NCBI RefSeq assembly: GCF_900110735.1 | Contig: NZ_FOET01000001.1 | Coordinates: forward strand, 682,001-746,000 | Source: Streptomyces radiopugnans | GTDB taxonomy: Bacteria > Actinomycetota > Actinomycetes > Streptomycetales > Streptomycetaceae | Reading direction: 5' to 3' | Length of the DNA: 64,000 bases | Shown: in pieces, positions 30,951 to 38,640 of the stretch | Numbering within the stretch: the first letter of the stretch is position 1 | How the letters are laid out: every line of letters begins with the position of its first letter | Notes under the pieces: generated by a model | The model's database searches: none | What the model was told of the DNA's origin: nothing | Seen by the model: only the letters and a program-made list of their open reading frames with translations | Made by a program: the position numbers and the translations under genes

Positions 30951-31356
30951 GTGCGGCCGCCCACCCCTTTCGCGCCCGTACCGGACCGGCTCGGCGAGCC
31001 GGTGGTCCTCGTCGAGGCCCTCCGCGTCGGCGACCCCCTCGGCCACGCCTCGTGGCCGCGGACGGTGCCGGGCGAGGAGCTCGGCCTGCGGGACGGCGAC
31101 GTGGCCGCGGAACTCCCGGGCCTCGTCGCCGCCCCGCCCGCCGGGGAGCGGATGCGCTGCTTCGCCCCCCCGCCACGGCCTGCGCCTACACACCGCCGGC
31201 GGAGGCGTCCGTGACATCGCCTTCTGCCTCCGCTGCCACGCCGCGCCGGTCCTCGGACCCGGCGTGGTGCGGGAGTCGCCCGCCTCCGCCGGGGAGAGCG
31301 CACCGGCCCGCGAACCGCTGCGCCGCCTCCGCGCGGCCGAGGCCCGGTCGGCCTGA
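30951..31356 (+). pseudogene. small conserved hypothetical protein, frameshifted
   Basis: Two reading frames together make one plausible protein of about 135 residues. From GTG 30951 (GGGAGAG upstream) the first frame reads about 70 residues to MRCFAPP. From there the sense continues one frame over as RHGLRLHTAGGGVRDIAFCL, then RCHAAPVLGPG, ending at TGA 31354-31356. The shift falls in a run of seven C at 31165-31171; removing one C restores CFAPRHGLRLH. I do not know its function. A sequencing error in the homopolymer or a real recent mutation would look the same. Confidence 0.6.
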
Positions 31357-31363
31357 AGGCGCG

Positions 31364-31915
31364 TCACTCCCGGCGCAGACTGACCCCGCAGCCCGCGCAC
31401 AGCGTGTACGTCCAGTAGCCGTCGCGCCAGAGCTCGGTGCCGGCCGGCCCGGTGCACACCCAGCACACCGAGTGGCCGCCGGGCGCCGGCCGCTCGGGCG
31501 GCCGGGCGTACAGCACGCGGCGCACCACCACCGGCAGCGGTTCGGCCGGGTGGCGCCGGGGGTCGGGGCAGTAGGCCAGGCCGTGCCGCCGGCGCCGCTC
31601 CGCCTGCCACGCCTCGGCGCGGCCGGGCTGCCGCCTGCCCGCGCGCTTCTCGCGCACCCGGCGCCCGGCGTACGCGGCCTCGGCGGCCAGCCACACCTGC
31701 CGGGCCGCATGGAGTTCCTCGACGGCCCGCACCAGCGACTCCGGGTCCTTCTCGGGCCTGCCAGGGATGCCCGCGCTCCCGCACAGGTGGTGGTACGTCG
31801 CCCGGAAGCCGTACGGAGCGAAGTGCTGCAGGCACGTCCGCAGATCGCCCAGCCGGCGGTGGACGGGCCGTGCCGCGTCGTGCACACGGGCCCGGTGCGT
31901 ACCGAAACTGCTCAT
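31364..31915 (-). CDS. hypothetical protein with C-terminal paired cysteines
   Basis: A 183-residue protein that I do not recognise. The N-terminal part is rich in His and Arg (RRLGDLRTCLQHFAPYGF, ATYHHLCGSAGIPG), the middle is strongly basic (REKRAGRRQPGRAEAWQAER), and the end has CWVC and, 22 residues later, CAGCGVSLRRE, which could form a zinc ribbon. ATG 31915 has GGGGGACGAGG upstream; an in-frame ATG at 31954 lacks one. It converges on the frameshifted gene with only seven bases between. Confidence 0.6.
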   Translation of the reverse strand: MSSFGTHRARVHDAARPVHRRLGDLRTCLQHFAPYGFRATYHHLCGSAGIPGRPEKDPESLVRAVEELHAARQVWLAAEAAYAGRRVREKRAGRRQPGRAEAWQAERRRRHGLAYCPDPRRHPAEPLPVVVRRVLYARPPERPAPGGHSVCWVCTGPAGTELWRDGYWTYTLCAGCGVSLRRE

Positions 31916-32531
31916 CCTCGTCCCCCTGTCGTCCCATGGAGAGGATGACCGCACCCTGCCCCATCCGACACTTCGGCGAGGCCGCTTCCCGTTACTTCCC
32001 CGCGCTTTCCCGCGCTTCTCCGAAAGCCGCGGACCGCGGTGCGGGTCACCCCGGCGGGTGATGGAACGGATGTGCGGTATTGGCCAATGTTTTCCGGTGC
32101 GTGCACCCGTCCAAAACGGAACGAACGCGCAGGCTTAGGCCGTAACGCCCGCTTGATCACCTAGCGTGTCGCCGCGTATTCGCACGGTGTTTGTCAAGTC
32201 TCTGCGACGGCTCACCGGATGCCCCTATGCTCCCTGTCACGCAGCGAGTCGCGGCCGTCACGGGTTGTCGCCGCCGCGTGCGGCGCCTCGGCGCCGCCAT
32301 GCTCCGAAGCGGGGCGGCCGGAGGGCCTGCGGTTCCGGACGTCCCCCTCCGCGCAAGTGGCGTATGCCGGAGGCCTGTGCCGCCGGCATGTCCTCCGCGC
32401 CGCGCCCGCCGCCCGCCGTACGGCTCCACCGCACGGCCCGCCGTGCGGCACAGCCGTTCCGAAACGCCGTCCGTTCCACCAACCCCGCCCAGCCCCGTCC
32501 CACCGTCCACCCCAACGCCCAGAGGATGCCC
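31916..32531. other. long intergenic control region before the conservon
   Basis: The 616 bases between two divergent genes contain open frames but none with coding bias. A locally A+T-richer part (32060-32200) holds two short dyads, ATTGGCCAAT at 32079-32088 and GGTGC-GT-GCACC at 32096-32107. A possible -10 box TATGCT lies at 32226-32231, without a well-spaced -35 box. It is likely to hold the conservon promoter and possibly a long leader. Confidence 0.5.
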
Positions 32532-34106
32532 ATGGAGCCCGCCGGCTCGTTGACGGGAGGCCGACGCCCCTCTCCCGGGGGCTTGTGGCTCGCCTCCCCC
32601 GTACTGGTGGCCGCCTGCGCGGCCCTGGCCGCGCTCTCCGTCACCGCCCCGGCCCGTGCCGCGGTCGCCTGGTGCGGAGCCGCGGCGACGCTCGCGGTGG
32701 CCGCGGCCGCCTACGAGGTGGTACGCCGGGGCCGTGCGGTCACCGCCGCCCGGCAGCGGGCGGAACGCCAGCTCGCCGACCTGGAGCACTACTGCCTGGA
32801 GGTCATGCCGCCCGTCGTCGAGGCCGTGCAGCGCGGCGAGGCGCCCGGCGACGTACTGCCCCCCTCGCTGCACCCCGCCGACTCCGACCCGCGGCTGGTG
32901 GCCGCCCACGAGAAGCTGACCAACACCGTCGTGAGGGCGGTCCAGGACCGCGAGTTCCAGCGCGACTCCGCCCGCCGCGCGATCGTCAACATCGCCTGCC
33001 GCATCCAGGCCGAGATCCACCGCCTCCAGGCCGACCTGCGCAGGATGCAGTTCAAGCACCCGGCCCCCGAGATCCTGGGGGACCTGATGCACCTGGAGCA
33101 CGGCGTCAACGTCGCCGGCCGCGTGGCCACCAGCCTGGCCGTCCTCGGCGGCGGCAGCCCGGCGCGCCAGTGGCAGAAGCCCGTCTCCCTCTACGACGTG
33201 CTGCGCGCGGGCAGCGCCCCCATCGCCGAGTACCTGCGCATCGAGCTGCACCGCATCGCCGAGGTCGCGGTGCTCGGCCCGGCGGTCGAGCCGCTGAGCC
33301 TGGTCTTCAGCGAGCTGATGGACAACGCCGCCCGCTACTCGCCGCCCAGCACCAAGGTGGTCGTCAACACCGAGGAGGTGGCCTCGGGCATCGAGGTCTC
33401 CATCGAGGACAAGGGCGTGGGCCTGACCGAGGAGACCCGCCGGCACGCCGAGTTCCTGCTCACCCAGGCGCAGAACGGGCTGGACCTGGAGGACCTCGGG
33501 GAGACGGCCCGTATGGGCCTGCGGGTGGCGGGCGTACTGGCGGGCCGCCTCGGGCTGCGGATCTCCCTGCGTCCCTCCACCTGCGACGGGGTGCGCGCGG
33601 TCGTCTTCGTCCCGCACGACCTGCTCACCGCGCTGCCCATGGAGGCCTACGCCCGGGTCGGCGGCCGTCCCCCCGGCCCGGTGGCCCGGCGGCACGCCAT
33701 GGCCGGACCGACCCCGCCCGCGCCTACGGCCGCGGTCCGGTCCGCGGCCGGGCCGGACCCGGACGGCGAACCGCTCGTCGTCGAGCGGAACGTCAACGGA
33801 CTGCCCCAGCGCCGCCGCCACCGCGCCGCCGTCCCCCCGGCCGGCCCGGTCGGTCCGGCCGGCACGGGGACCCTGGGCGGCAGGGCCGGTGTGTCCGGGG
33901 CACCGGGCGCGGAGGCGGCCGGGAAGTCGCCCCTGGAGGCCCACCCCGACATGGGGCTGTGGATGGGTGCCTTCTTCGCCCGGTCCGATACCGCCCGGTC
34001 CGACGGCGCCGGCCCCGGCGAGACCCCGCCCGCACCCCCGGCGGCCCCGGCACCCCCGGCGCCCCGGCGGGCGCCGGACCGACCCGCGGCCGGCGACGAG
34101 TCGTGA
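32532..34106 (+). CDS. cvnA: conservon histidine-kinase-like membrane protein (CvnA)
   Basis: A 524-residue protein, first of the conservon. Two membrane segments near the N terminus (LWLASPVLVAACAALAALSV and AVAWCGAAATLAVAAAAYEV) are followed by a helical region with FQRDSARRAIVNIACRIQAE and an HATPase domain. The N box is VFSELMDNAARYSPP and a G1-like box is IEDKGVGLTEE. No phosphorylatable His is in the usual H-box context, as in other CvnA proteins. The C-terminal 140 residues are a Pro/Ala-rich low-complexity tail. ATG 32532 has AGAGG six bases upstream; ATG 32526 is too close to it. In Streptomyces conservons the A-D proteins form a membrane-associated GTPase signalling complex. Confidence 0.9.
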   Translation: MEPAGSLTGGRRPSPGGLWLASPVLVAACAALAALSVTAPARAAVAWCGAAATLAVAAAAYEVVRRGRAVTAARQRAERQLADLEHYCLEVMPPVVEAVQRGEAPGDVLPPSLHPADSDPRLVAAHEKLTNTVVRAVQDREFQRDSARRAIVNIACRIQAEIHRLQADLRRMQFKHPAPEILGDLMHLEHGVNVAGRVATSLAVLGGGSPARQWQKPVSLYDVLRAGSAPIAEYLRIELHRIAEVAVLGPAVEPLSLVFSELMDNAARYSPPSTKVVVNTEEVASGIEVSIEDKGVGLTEETRRHAEFLLTQAQNGLDLEDLGETARMGLRVAGVLAGRLGLRISLRPSTCDGVRAVVFVPHDLLTALPMEAYARVGGRPPGPVARRHAMAGPTPPAPTAAVRSAAGPDPDGEPLVVERNVNGLPQRRRHRAAVPPAGPVGPAGTGTLGGRAGVSGAPGAEAAGKSPLEAHPDMGLWMGAFFARSDTARSDGAGPGETPPAPPAAPAPPAPRRAPDRPAAGDES

Positions 34107-34135
34107 AACCAGTAGTGGAATCAGGTGATCTGCAC

Positions 34136-34549
34136 GTGACGACGCAGCAGCGGCTCAAGAACATGGACTGGTTGCTCAAGGACCTGGCCGTCACCGTCCC
34201 CTGCACCCGGCACATCGTCCTGCTCTCCGCCGACGGCCTGTGCATGGCCCAGTGGGGCGCCGACAAGGACACGGCCGACCGGCTGGCCGCAGCCTCCTCC
34301 GGGCTCAAGAGCCTGGCGCAGTCGGTGGCCGCGGAACTCCCGCACAGCGAGGGCGGGGTGCGCATGGTCGTGCTGGAGGTGGACGGCGGCTTCTTCTACC
34401 TCATGGCCGCCGCCGCCAACTCCTACCTGGCGGTGACCGCCGACGAGGGGGTGGACGCCGGACTGATGAGCCAGCGCATGAGGGACCTGGTCATCAGGAT
34501 CGGCGACCACCTCGCCAGTCCGCCCCGAGCACCCGAGCAGGCCCCGTGA
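34136..34549 (+). CDS. cvnB: conservon roadblock/LC7-domain protein (CvnB)
   Basis: A 137-residue single-domain protein of the roadblock/LC7 family, which binds small GTPases and modulates them. The domain reads NMDWLLKDLAVTVPCTRHIV, LLSADGLCMAQWGADKDTAD, and MVVLEVDGGFFYLMAAAANS. GTG 34136 is chosen because AGGTGA lies seven bases upstream; an upstream in-frame GTG at 34103 overlaps the cvnA stop and would add 11 residues. Its stop overlaps the cvnC start (GTGA). Confidence 0.9.
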   Translation: MTTQQRLKNMDWLLKDLAVTVPCTRHIVLLSADGLCMAQWGADKDTADRLAAASSGLKSLAQSVAAELPHSEGGVRMVVLEVDGGFFYLMAAAANSYLAVTADEGVDAGLMSQRMRDLVIRIGDHLASPPRAPEQAP

Positions 34550-34926
34550 GCGGGGACGGCCGAGGATGGGAACGGGACTGGGAGGAGGGCACGCCCGTTC
34601 CCCTGTACATCGTCACCGGCGGGCGCACCGACGCGGGAGAGGCACAGGTGCTCGACCTGGTCACGCTGATCGTGGCCCGGTCCGAGCCGCAGCCGGGGAT
34701 GCGCCCCGAGCACGTCTCCATCCTGCGCCTGTGCGCCGGCCCGCTCTCCGTGGCCGAACTGTCCGCGTACCTGGACCTGCCGTTCAGCGCCGTCCAGGTG
34801 CTGCTGGCGGACCTGATCGCCGACTCCCTGGTGGAGGCGCGGCAGACCCGCGCGGCGCACACGGCCGCCGCGGACCCCGACGTCGAGATCCTGAAAGCGT
34901 TGATCGATGGACTGCAACGACTCTGA
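34546..34926 (+). CDS. cvnC: conservon DUF742 protein (CvnC)
   Basis: A 126-residue DUF742 protein, third in the conservon. It begins with a charged stretch and PLYIVTGGRTD, then LDLVTLIVAR and the winged-helix-like core EHVSILRLCAGPLSVAELSA, YLDLPFSAVQVLLADLI. GTG 34546 overlaps the cvnB stop, and its end overlaps the cvnD start by 20 bases, so the four genes are tightly coupled. Function within the complex is not established. Confidence 0.9.
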   Translation: MSGDGRGWERDWEEGTPVPLYIVTGGRTDAGEAQVLDLVTLIVARSEPQPGMRPEHVSILRLCAGPLSVAELSAYLDLPFSAVQVLLADLIADSLVEARQTRAAHTAAADPDVEILKALIDGLQRL

Positions 34927-35530
34927 ACCGCCGCTCGGCCCGCGGCACGAGGACCTGCTGCCGGCCTCCACCGAGAGGTCGGTCAAGGTGGTCGTCGTCG
35001 GGGGATTCGGCGTCGGCAAGACGACCATGGTGGGCTCCGTCAGCGAGATCCGCCCCCTGACCACCGAGGAGACGATGACCCAGGCCGGGGTCGGCGTGGA
35101 CGACCTGTCCGGCGTGGAGCGCAAGACCGAGACGACCGTGGCCATGGACTTCGGCCGCATCACCCTCAACGACCGGCTCGTCCTCTACCTGTTCGGCACG
35201 CCCGGACAGCAGCGCTTCTGGTTCCTGTGGAACGGTGTGATCGCGGGCGCGCTGGGAGCGGTGGTCCTGGTGGACACCCGGCGCCTGGAGGAGAGCTTCC
35301 CGGCCATGGACCGCCTGGAACAGGGCGGCGTCCCCTTCGTCGTCGCCGTCAACAACTTCCCCGGCGCCCCCGTCCACCCCGTCCGCGACCTGCGGTCCGC
35401 GCTCGACCTGCCCGAGCACGTCCCCGTGGTCGGCTGCGACGCCCGCAGGCTCGACTCCAGCCGCGACGTCCTGCTGACGCTGATGCACCACCTCTACGAC
35501 TCCGCCACCGCGACCCGGGAGTTCCTGTGA
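34907..35530 (+). CDS. cvnD: conservon small GTPase (CvnD)
   Basis: A 207-residue Ras-like GTPase. The P-loop is GGFGVGKTTMVGSVSEI (residues about 31-47), the switch region includes TTVAMDFGRI, and the G3-like motif is FGTPGQQRFWFLW. The usual NKxD guanine motif is replaced by VAVNNFPGAP, as is typical of conservon GTPases. Start ATG 34907 lies inside the end of cvnC. It is expected to cycle with CvnA and CvnB as a G-protein-like switch at the membrane. Its stop overlaps the P450 start (GTGA). Confidence 0.92.
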   Translation: MDCNDSEPPLGPRHEDLLPASTERSVKVVVVGGFGVGKTTMVGSVSEIRPLTTEETMTQAGVGVDDLSGVERKTETTVAMDFGRITLNDRLVLYLFGTPGQQRFWFLWNGVIAGALGAVVLVDTRRLEESFPAMDRLEQGGVPFVVAVNNFPGAPVHPVRDLRSALDLPEHVPVVGCDARRLDSSRDVLLTLMHHLYDSATATREFL

Positions 35531-37047
35531 GCACGCCGCACTCCTCCGGACCGGGCCTTCCGTCCACCGGCCCCCTTCCCGGCCCGTCCACCGATCCGCA
35601 CGGCGGTGCCCCGGCCGCCGGCGCGGTGCCCCCGCCGGGCTGCCCGGCCCACGCGGCGGGCGCCACACCCCTGTACGGACCCGAGGCGTCGGCCGACCCC
35701 CTGGGACTGTACGAGCGGATGCGGGCCGAGCACGGCGCCATCGCGCCCGTCCTGCTGGAGGGCGGCGTACCCGCCTGGCTGCTGCTCGGCTACGACGAGA
35801 TCCTCCAGGTCGCCCGCAACCCGCGCCGCTTCGCCCGCGACCCCCGGCTGTGGCGCGACTGGCGGGAGGGCAGGATCCCCGGCGACTCGCCGCTGGCACC
35901 GGTACTGGCCTGGCGCCCCGACTGCATCTCCCAGGACGGCCCGGAGCACCGGCGGCTGCGCGGCGCGGTCAAGGACAGCCTGGAGCGCTTCGACCGGCGG
36001 GCCATCCGCCGCGCCGTCCACCGGCGCGCCCACCAGCTCGTCGACGCCTTCGCGACCGCCGGACAGGCCGAACTGGTCGGCCAGTTCGCCCTGTCGCTGC
36101 CCATGATGGTGCTGACCGACCTCTACGGGCTGCCGGAGGAGGAGGGGGCCCGCCTGGTCGAGGCCAGCCGGCAGCTCGTCGGCGGCACGGAGAAGGCGCT
36201 GGAGGCCGACCGGCACATCCACCGGATCCTGGGGCGGCTGGTCGCCGCCAAACACCTGGCGCCCGGCCCCGACCTGGCCTCCTGGCTGATCGCGCACGAG
36301 GCCGGACTCAGCGACGACGAGGTCCGCCAGCACCTTCGGCTCGTCCTCGTCCTGGCCCACGAGGCCACCACCAACCTGATGGTCGGCACACTGCGGATGG
36401 TGCTGACCGACCCGCGCTTCAGGGGCACCCTGAACGGCGGCCAGATGACCCTGCCGGCCGCCGTGGAGCAGATCCTGTGGGACGAGCCGCCGCTGACGGT
36501 GCTGCCCGGGCGGTTCCCCAGGTACGACATGGAGATCGCCGGGCGCGAGGTCCGCGAGGGCGACCTGCTGCTGCTCGGCCTGGCGGCCGGGAACGCCGAC
36601 CCGGCCACCGGGCGCACCGCCGGCCAGGAGATGCACGGCAACCGCTCGCACCTGTCGTTCAACAGCGGGCCGCACGAGTGCCCGGGCCAGGACATCGGAC
36701 GGGCCGTCACCGGCTCCGGGATCGACACCCTGATCGCCAGGCTGCCGGACCTGCGGCTGGCCGTTCCCGAGGAGGAGCTGACCTGGACCTCCTCGTCCTG
36801 GTCCCGCCGCCTGGACGCGCTGCCGGTGCGGTTCACCCCCCGCCACGACCGCAACCCCTTCGCCCGCCCCCCGGCCGGCGGGCGACGGCCGCGGCCGTCC
36901 GAGGCCGCTCCCGCGGCCGCCGCCCTCGCGGGGTCGGCCGCGCGCGCCGCGGACCCGGCTGCCCCGGCCGGTGCGGTACGTACGGGACCGGGCCGCGGGC
37001 CGGCCGGTCTGTGGCGGCGCCTGCGGGGGCGCGTACAGCCCGGCTGA
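35527..37047 (+). CDS. conservon cytochrome P450 lacking ExxR (CYP157-like, CvnE)
   Basis: A 506-residue P450 translated with cvnD (GTGA overlap). The haem-binding loop is FNSGPHECPGQDIG with the ligand Cys385. The I helix reads VLVLAHEATTNLM. The K helix reads VEQILWDEPP (Glu314-Trp318): the aligned ExxR is QxxW, so both otherwise near-invariant residues are missing. This EQxLW pattern is known from the Streptomyces CYP157 family, whose genes lie in conservons, so I place it there. A Pro/Ala/Arg-rich tail of about 70 residues follows the P450 fold and ends in a basic RRLRGRV segment. No CYP154 gene follows, although such pairs are common. Its substrate and redox partner are unknown. Confidence 0.9.
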   Translation: MSTPHSSGPGLPSTGPLPGPSTDPHGGAPAAGAVPPPGCPAHAAGATPLYGPEASADPLGLYERMRAEHGAIAPVLLEGGVPAWLLLGYDEILQVARNPRRFARDPRLWRDWREGRIPGDSPLAPVLAWRPDCISQDGPEHRRLRGAVKDSLERFDRRAIRRAVHRRAHQLVDAFATAGQAELVGQFALSLPMMVLTDLYGLPEEEGARLVEASRQLVGGTEKALEADRHIHRILGRLVAAKHLAPGPDLASWLIAHEAGLSDDEVRQHLRLVLVLAHEATTNLMVGTLRMVLTDPRFRGTLNGGQMTLPAAVEQILWDEPPLTVLPGRFPRYDMEIAGREVREGDLLLLGLAAGNADPATGRTAGQEMHGNRSHLSFNSGPHECPGQDIGRAVTGSGIDTLIARLPDLRLAVPEEELTWTSSSWSRRLDALPVRFTPRHDRNPFARPPAGGRRPRPSEAAPAAAALAGSAARAADPAAPAGAVRTGPGRGPAGLWRRLRGRVQPG

Positions 37048-37076
37048 CGCGGGAGCGGCGCCGTGGCGGCACGGCG

Positions 37077-37436
37077 CTAGCGGGAGAGCGCGTCGCGTAC
37101 GGCCTCCTCGCTGCGCCCCACGACCGCCGAGCCGTCGTCGGCGGTGATGATCGGCCGCTGGATCAGCCGCGGGTGCCCGGCCAGCGCGGCGATCCAGCGG
37201 TCCCGCTCGGCGGGCTCCTTCGGCCAGGACCTCAGGCCGAGCTCCTTGGCCTCGGCCTCCTGCGTCCGCGTGATGTCCCACGGCTCCAGACCGAGCCGCT
37301 CCAGCACCGCGCGCAGTTCGTCCTCGGTCGGCGGGTCCTCCAGGTAGCGGCGGACGGTGTACTCGGCGCCCTCCGCGTCCAGCAGCTTCACCGCGCTGCG
37401 GCACTTCGAGCAGGCGGGATTGATCCAGATCTCCAT
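37077..37436 (-). CDS. ArsC/Spx-family glutaredoxin-like protein
   Basis: A 119-residue thioredoxin-fold protein of the ArsC/MgsR family. It begins MEIWINPACSKCRSAVKLLD with a CxxC-like pair at residues 9 and 12 (CSKC), and has RYLEDPPTEDELRAVLERLG and RPIITADDGSAVVGR, the conserved substrate-side segment. Such proteins act as arsenate reductases or redox sensors; no arsenic genes are nearby, so the role is open. ATG 37436 is preferred over upstream in-frame codons. It converges on the P450 gene with 29 bases between. Confidence 0.85.
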   Translation of the reverse strand: MEIWINPACSKCRSAVKLLDAEGAEYTVRRYLEDPPTEDELRAVLERLGLEPWDITRTQEAEAKELGLRSWPKEPAERDRWIAALAGHPRLIQRPIITADDGSAVVGRSEEAVRDALSR

Positions 37437-37636
37437 GCGCTTCACGGTAGCGGCCGCACGGCGGTGACAGGAGCAGCCGCCGCGCTGCCCGGGCACGGGC
37501 GTCAGACAAGCGGCGGAGGGAGGGCGTCCCCGGTCCGACGACCGTCCGTTTCCCGGGCCGCCCGCCTGCCGGGAAGAGCGGCTTTTCCCCGCTCTGACCA
37601 GCGAGAACGTGCTTCCGTCCGGCCTGTGCGCGGTGC

Positions 37637-37692
37637 TTGACGGCGAGTCGGGGGCTTCCTATGGTCTCCTCGTTCTACCGGAAGGATTCCGG
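37637..37692 (+). promoter_or_regulatory. promoter and operator of the first CE4 deacetylase
   Basis: TTGACG (37637-37642), a 17-base spacer and TATGGT (37660-37665) form a strong sigma-70-type promoter. Twelve bases after the -10 box lies the dyad CCGGAA-GGA-TTCCGG (37678-37692), followed by AAGG. Exactly the same spacing and dyad occur at 42521-42576. The predicted transcript start is near 37672, so the dyad overlaps the start of the leader. The remaining 37437-37636 shows nothing notable. Confidence 0.65.
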
Positions 37693-37798
37693 AAGGTTTC
37701 TCTCCCCCCACGTCCCCCCACCGCGAGCCGGACCGGAGCACTCCCGGACGAGGAGAGCCCGGTCCCGGCCGCGCACCAGGAAGGAACCGGAGCCGACC

Positions 37799-38548
37799 AT
37801 GACAACGAGCGCCACCGCGAAGGCCACCGCGAGGACCGCTGTGAGCCGCCCGCGCCGCCCGCGCCGCCTGCGCCGTCTCGCGGCGCCCCTGCTGCTCGCC
37901 GCCGGGCTCTGCATGAGCTCCCTGACCGCGGCGGGAACGGTCCAGGCCGCCGACGGCACCGTCGTCACCTCCACCCAGAGCGGCGGCCGGACCGTCTCGT
38001 TCACCTTCGACGACGGCCCCCACCCCACCCACACCCCGCGCCTGCTGGAGGTGCTGCGCAAGCACAACGTCAAGGCGACCTTCTGCCTGTGGGGCGACCA
38101 CGTGCGGCAGTACCCGTACCTGGTGAGCCGGATCGCGGCCGACGGCCACCGGCTGTGCAACCACTCCATGGCCCACCAGGACATGGGCGGCTGGTCCCAG
38201 CAGCAGATACGCCAGAACCTGGAGCAGGTCAACAACGTGATCCGCCAGGCCGCTCCCGGCGCGCAGATCATCTACTTCCGGGCCCCGTACGGCAGTTGGG
38301 GGCAGTCCCCGCAGGTGGCGGCCTCGATGGGGATGCAGCCGCTGGGCTGGCGGACGGACATCGGCGACTGGCAGCCGCCGGGCACGAACGAACTGGTCCG
38401 CCGCATCATGCAGGGCGTCACGCCCGGGGCCGTGGTGCTGATGCACGACGGCGGCGGCGACCGCAGCCAGACCGTCTCGGCCGTCGACCAGACCATCCCG
38501 CAACTGAAGGCACAGGGCTACACGTTCGACCAGCCGGCCGTCCGCTGA
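37799..38548 (+). CDS. secreted polysaccharide deacetylase, CE4 family
   Basis: A 249-residue exported NodB-type deacetylase. Twin basic stretches (RPRRPRRLRR) precede a hydrophobic core and cleavage near VQA-A at residue 50. Motif 1 is TFDDGP (69-74), motif 2 is HSMAH (122-126), then FRAPYGSWGQ, and LMHDGGGDRSQT near the end; the Asp and two His are the metal ligands. Substrates in this family are chitin, peptidoglycan or acetylated xylan; the nearby CE1-CBM2 esterase hints at plant polymers. ATG 37799 is preceded by AAGGAACCGGAG. It is a near duplicate of the gene at 42664, sharing long identical stretches. Confidence 0.9.
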   Translation: MTTSATAKATARTAVSRPRRPRRLRRLAAPLLLAAGLCMSSLTAAGTVQAADGTVVTSTQSGGRTVSFTFDDGPHPTHTPRLLEVLRKHNVKATFCLWGDHVRQYPYLVSRIAADGHRLCNHSMAHQDMGGWSQQQIRQNLEQVNNVIRQAAPGAQIIYFRAPYGSWGQSPQVAASMGMQPLGWRTDIGDWQPPGTNELVRRIMQGVTPGAVVLMHDGGGDRSQTVSAVDQTIPQLKAQGYTFDQPAVR

Positions 38549-38567
38549 CCCTGGCCCCTGGCCCACC

Positions 38568-38605
38568 GCACCGGCCCCGGCGGGAACTCCCGCCGGGGCC
38601 GGTGC
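38568..38605. terminator. bidirectional terminator hairpin
   Basis: An 18-bp perfect stem (38568-38585 with 38588-38605; GCACCGGCCCCGGCGGGA and its complement) with a tiny loop lies between the convergent CE4 and CE1-CBM2 genes. Confidence 0.75.
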
Positions 38606-38640
38606 CGTCGTGCCGTACGCGGCCGTGCCGCGTGTGCGCG

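Noticed and set aside
32166..32531. Upstream extension of cvnA by about 120 residues
   Set aside because: The translation is Arg/Pro-rich without coding bias, and AGAGG is positioned for ATG 32532.
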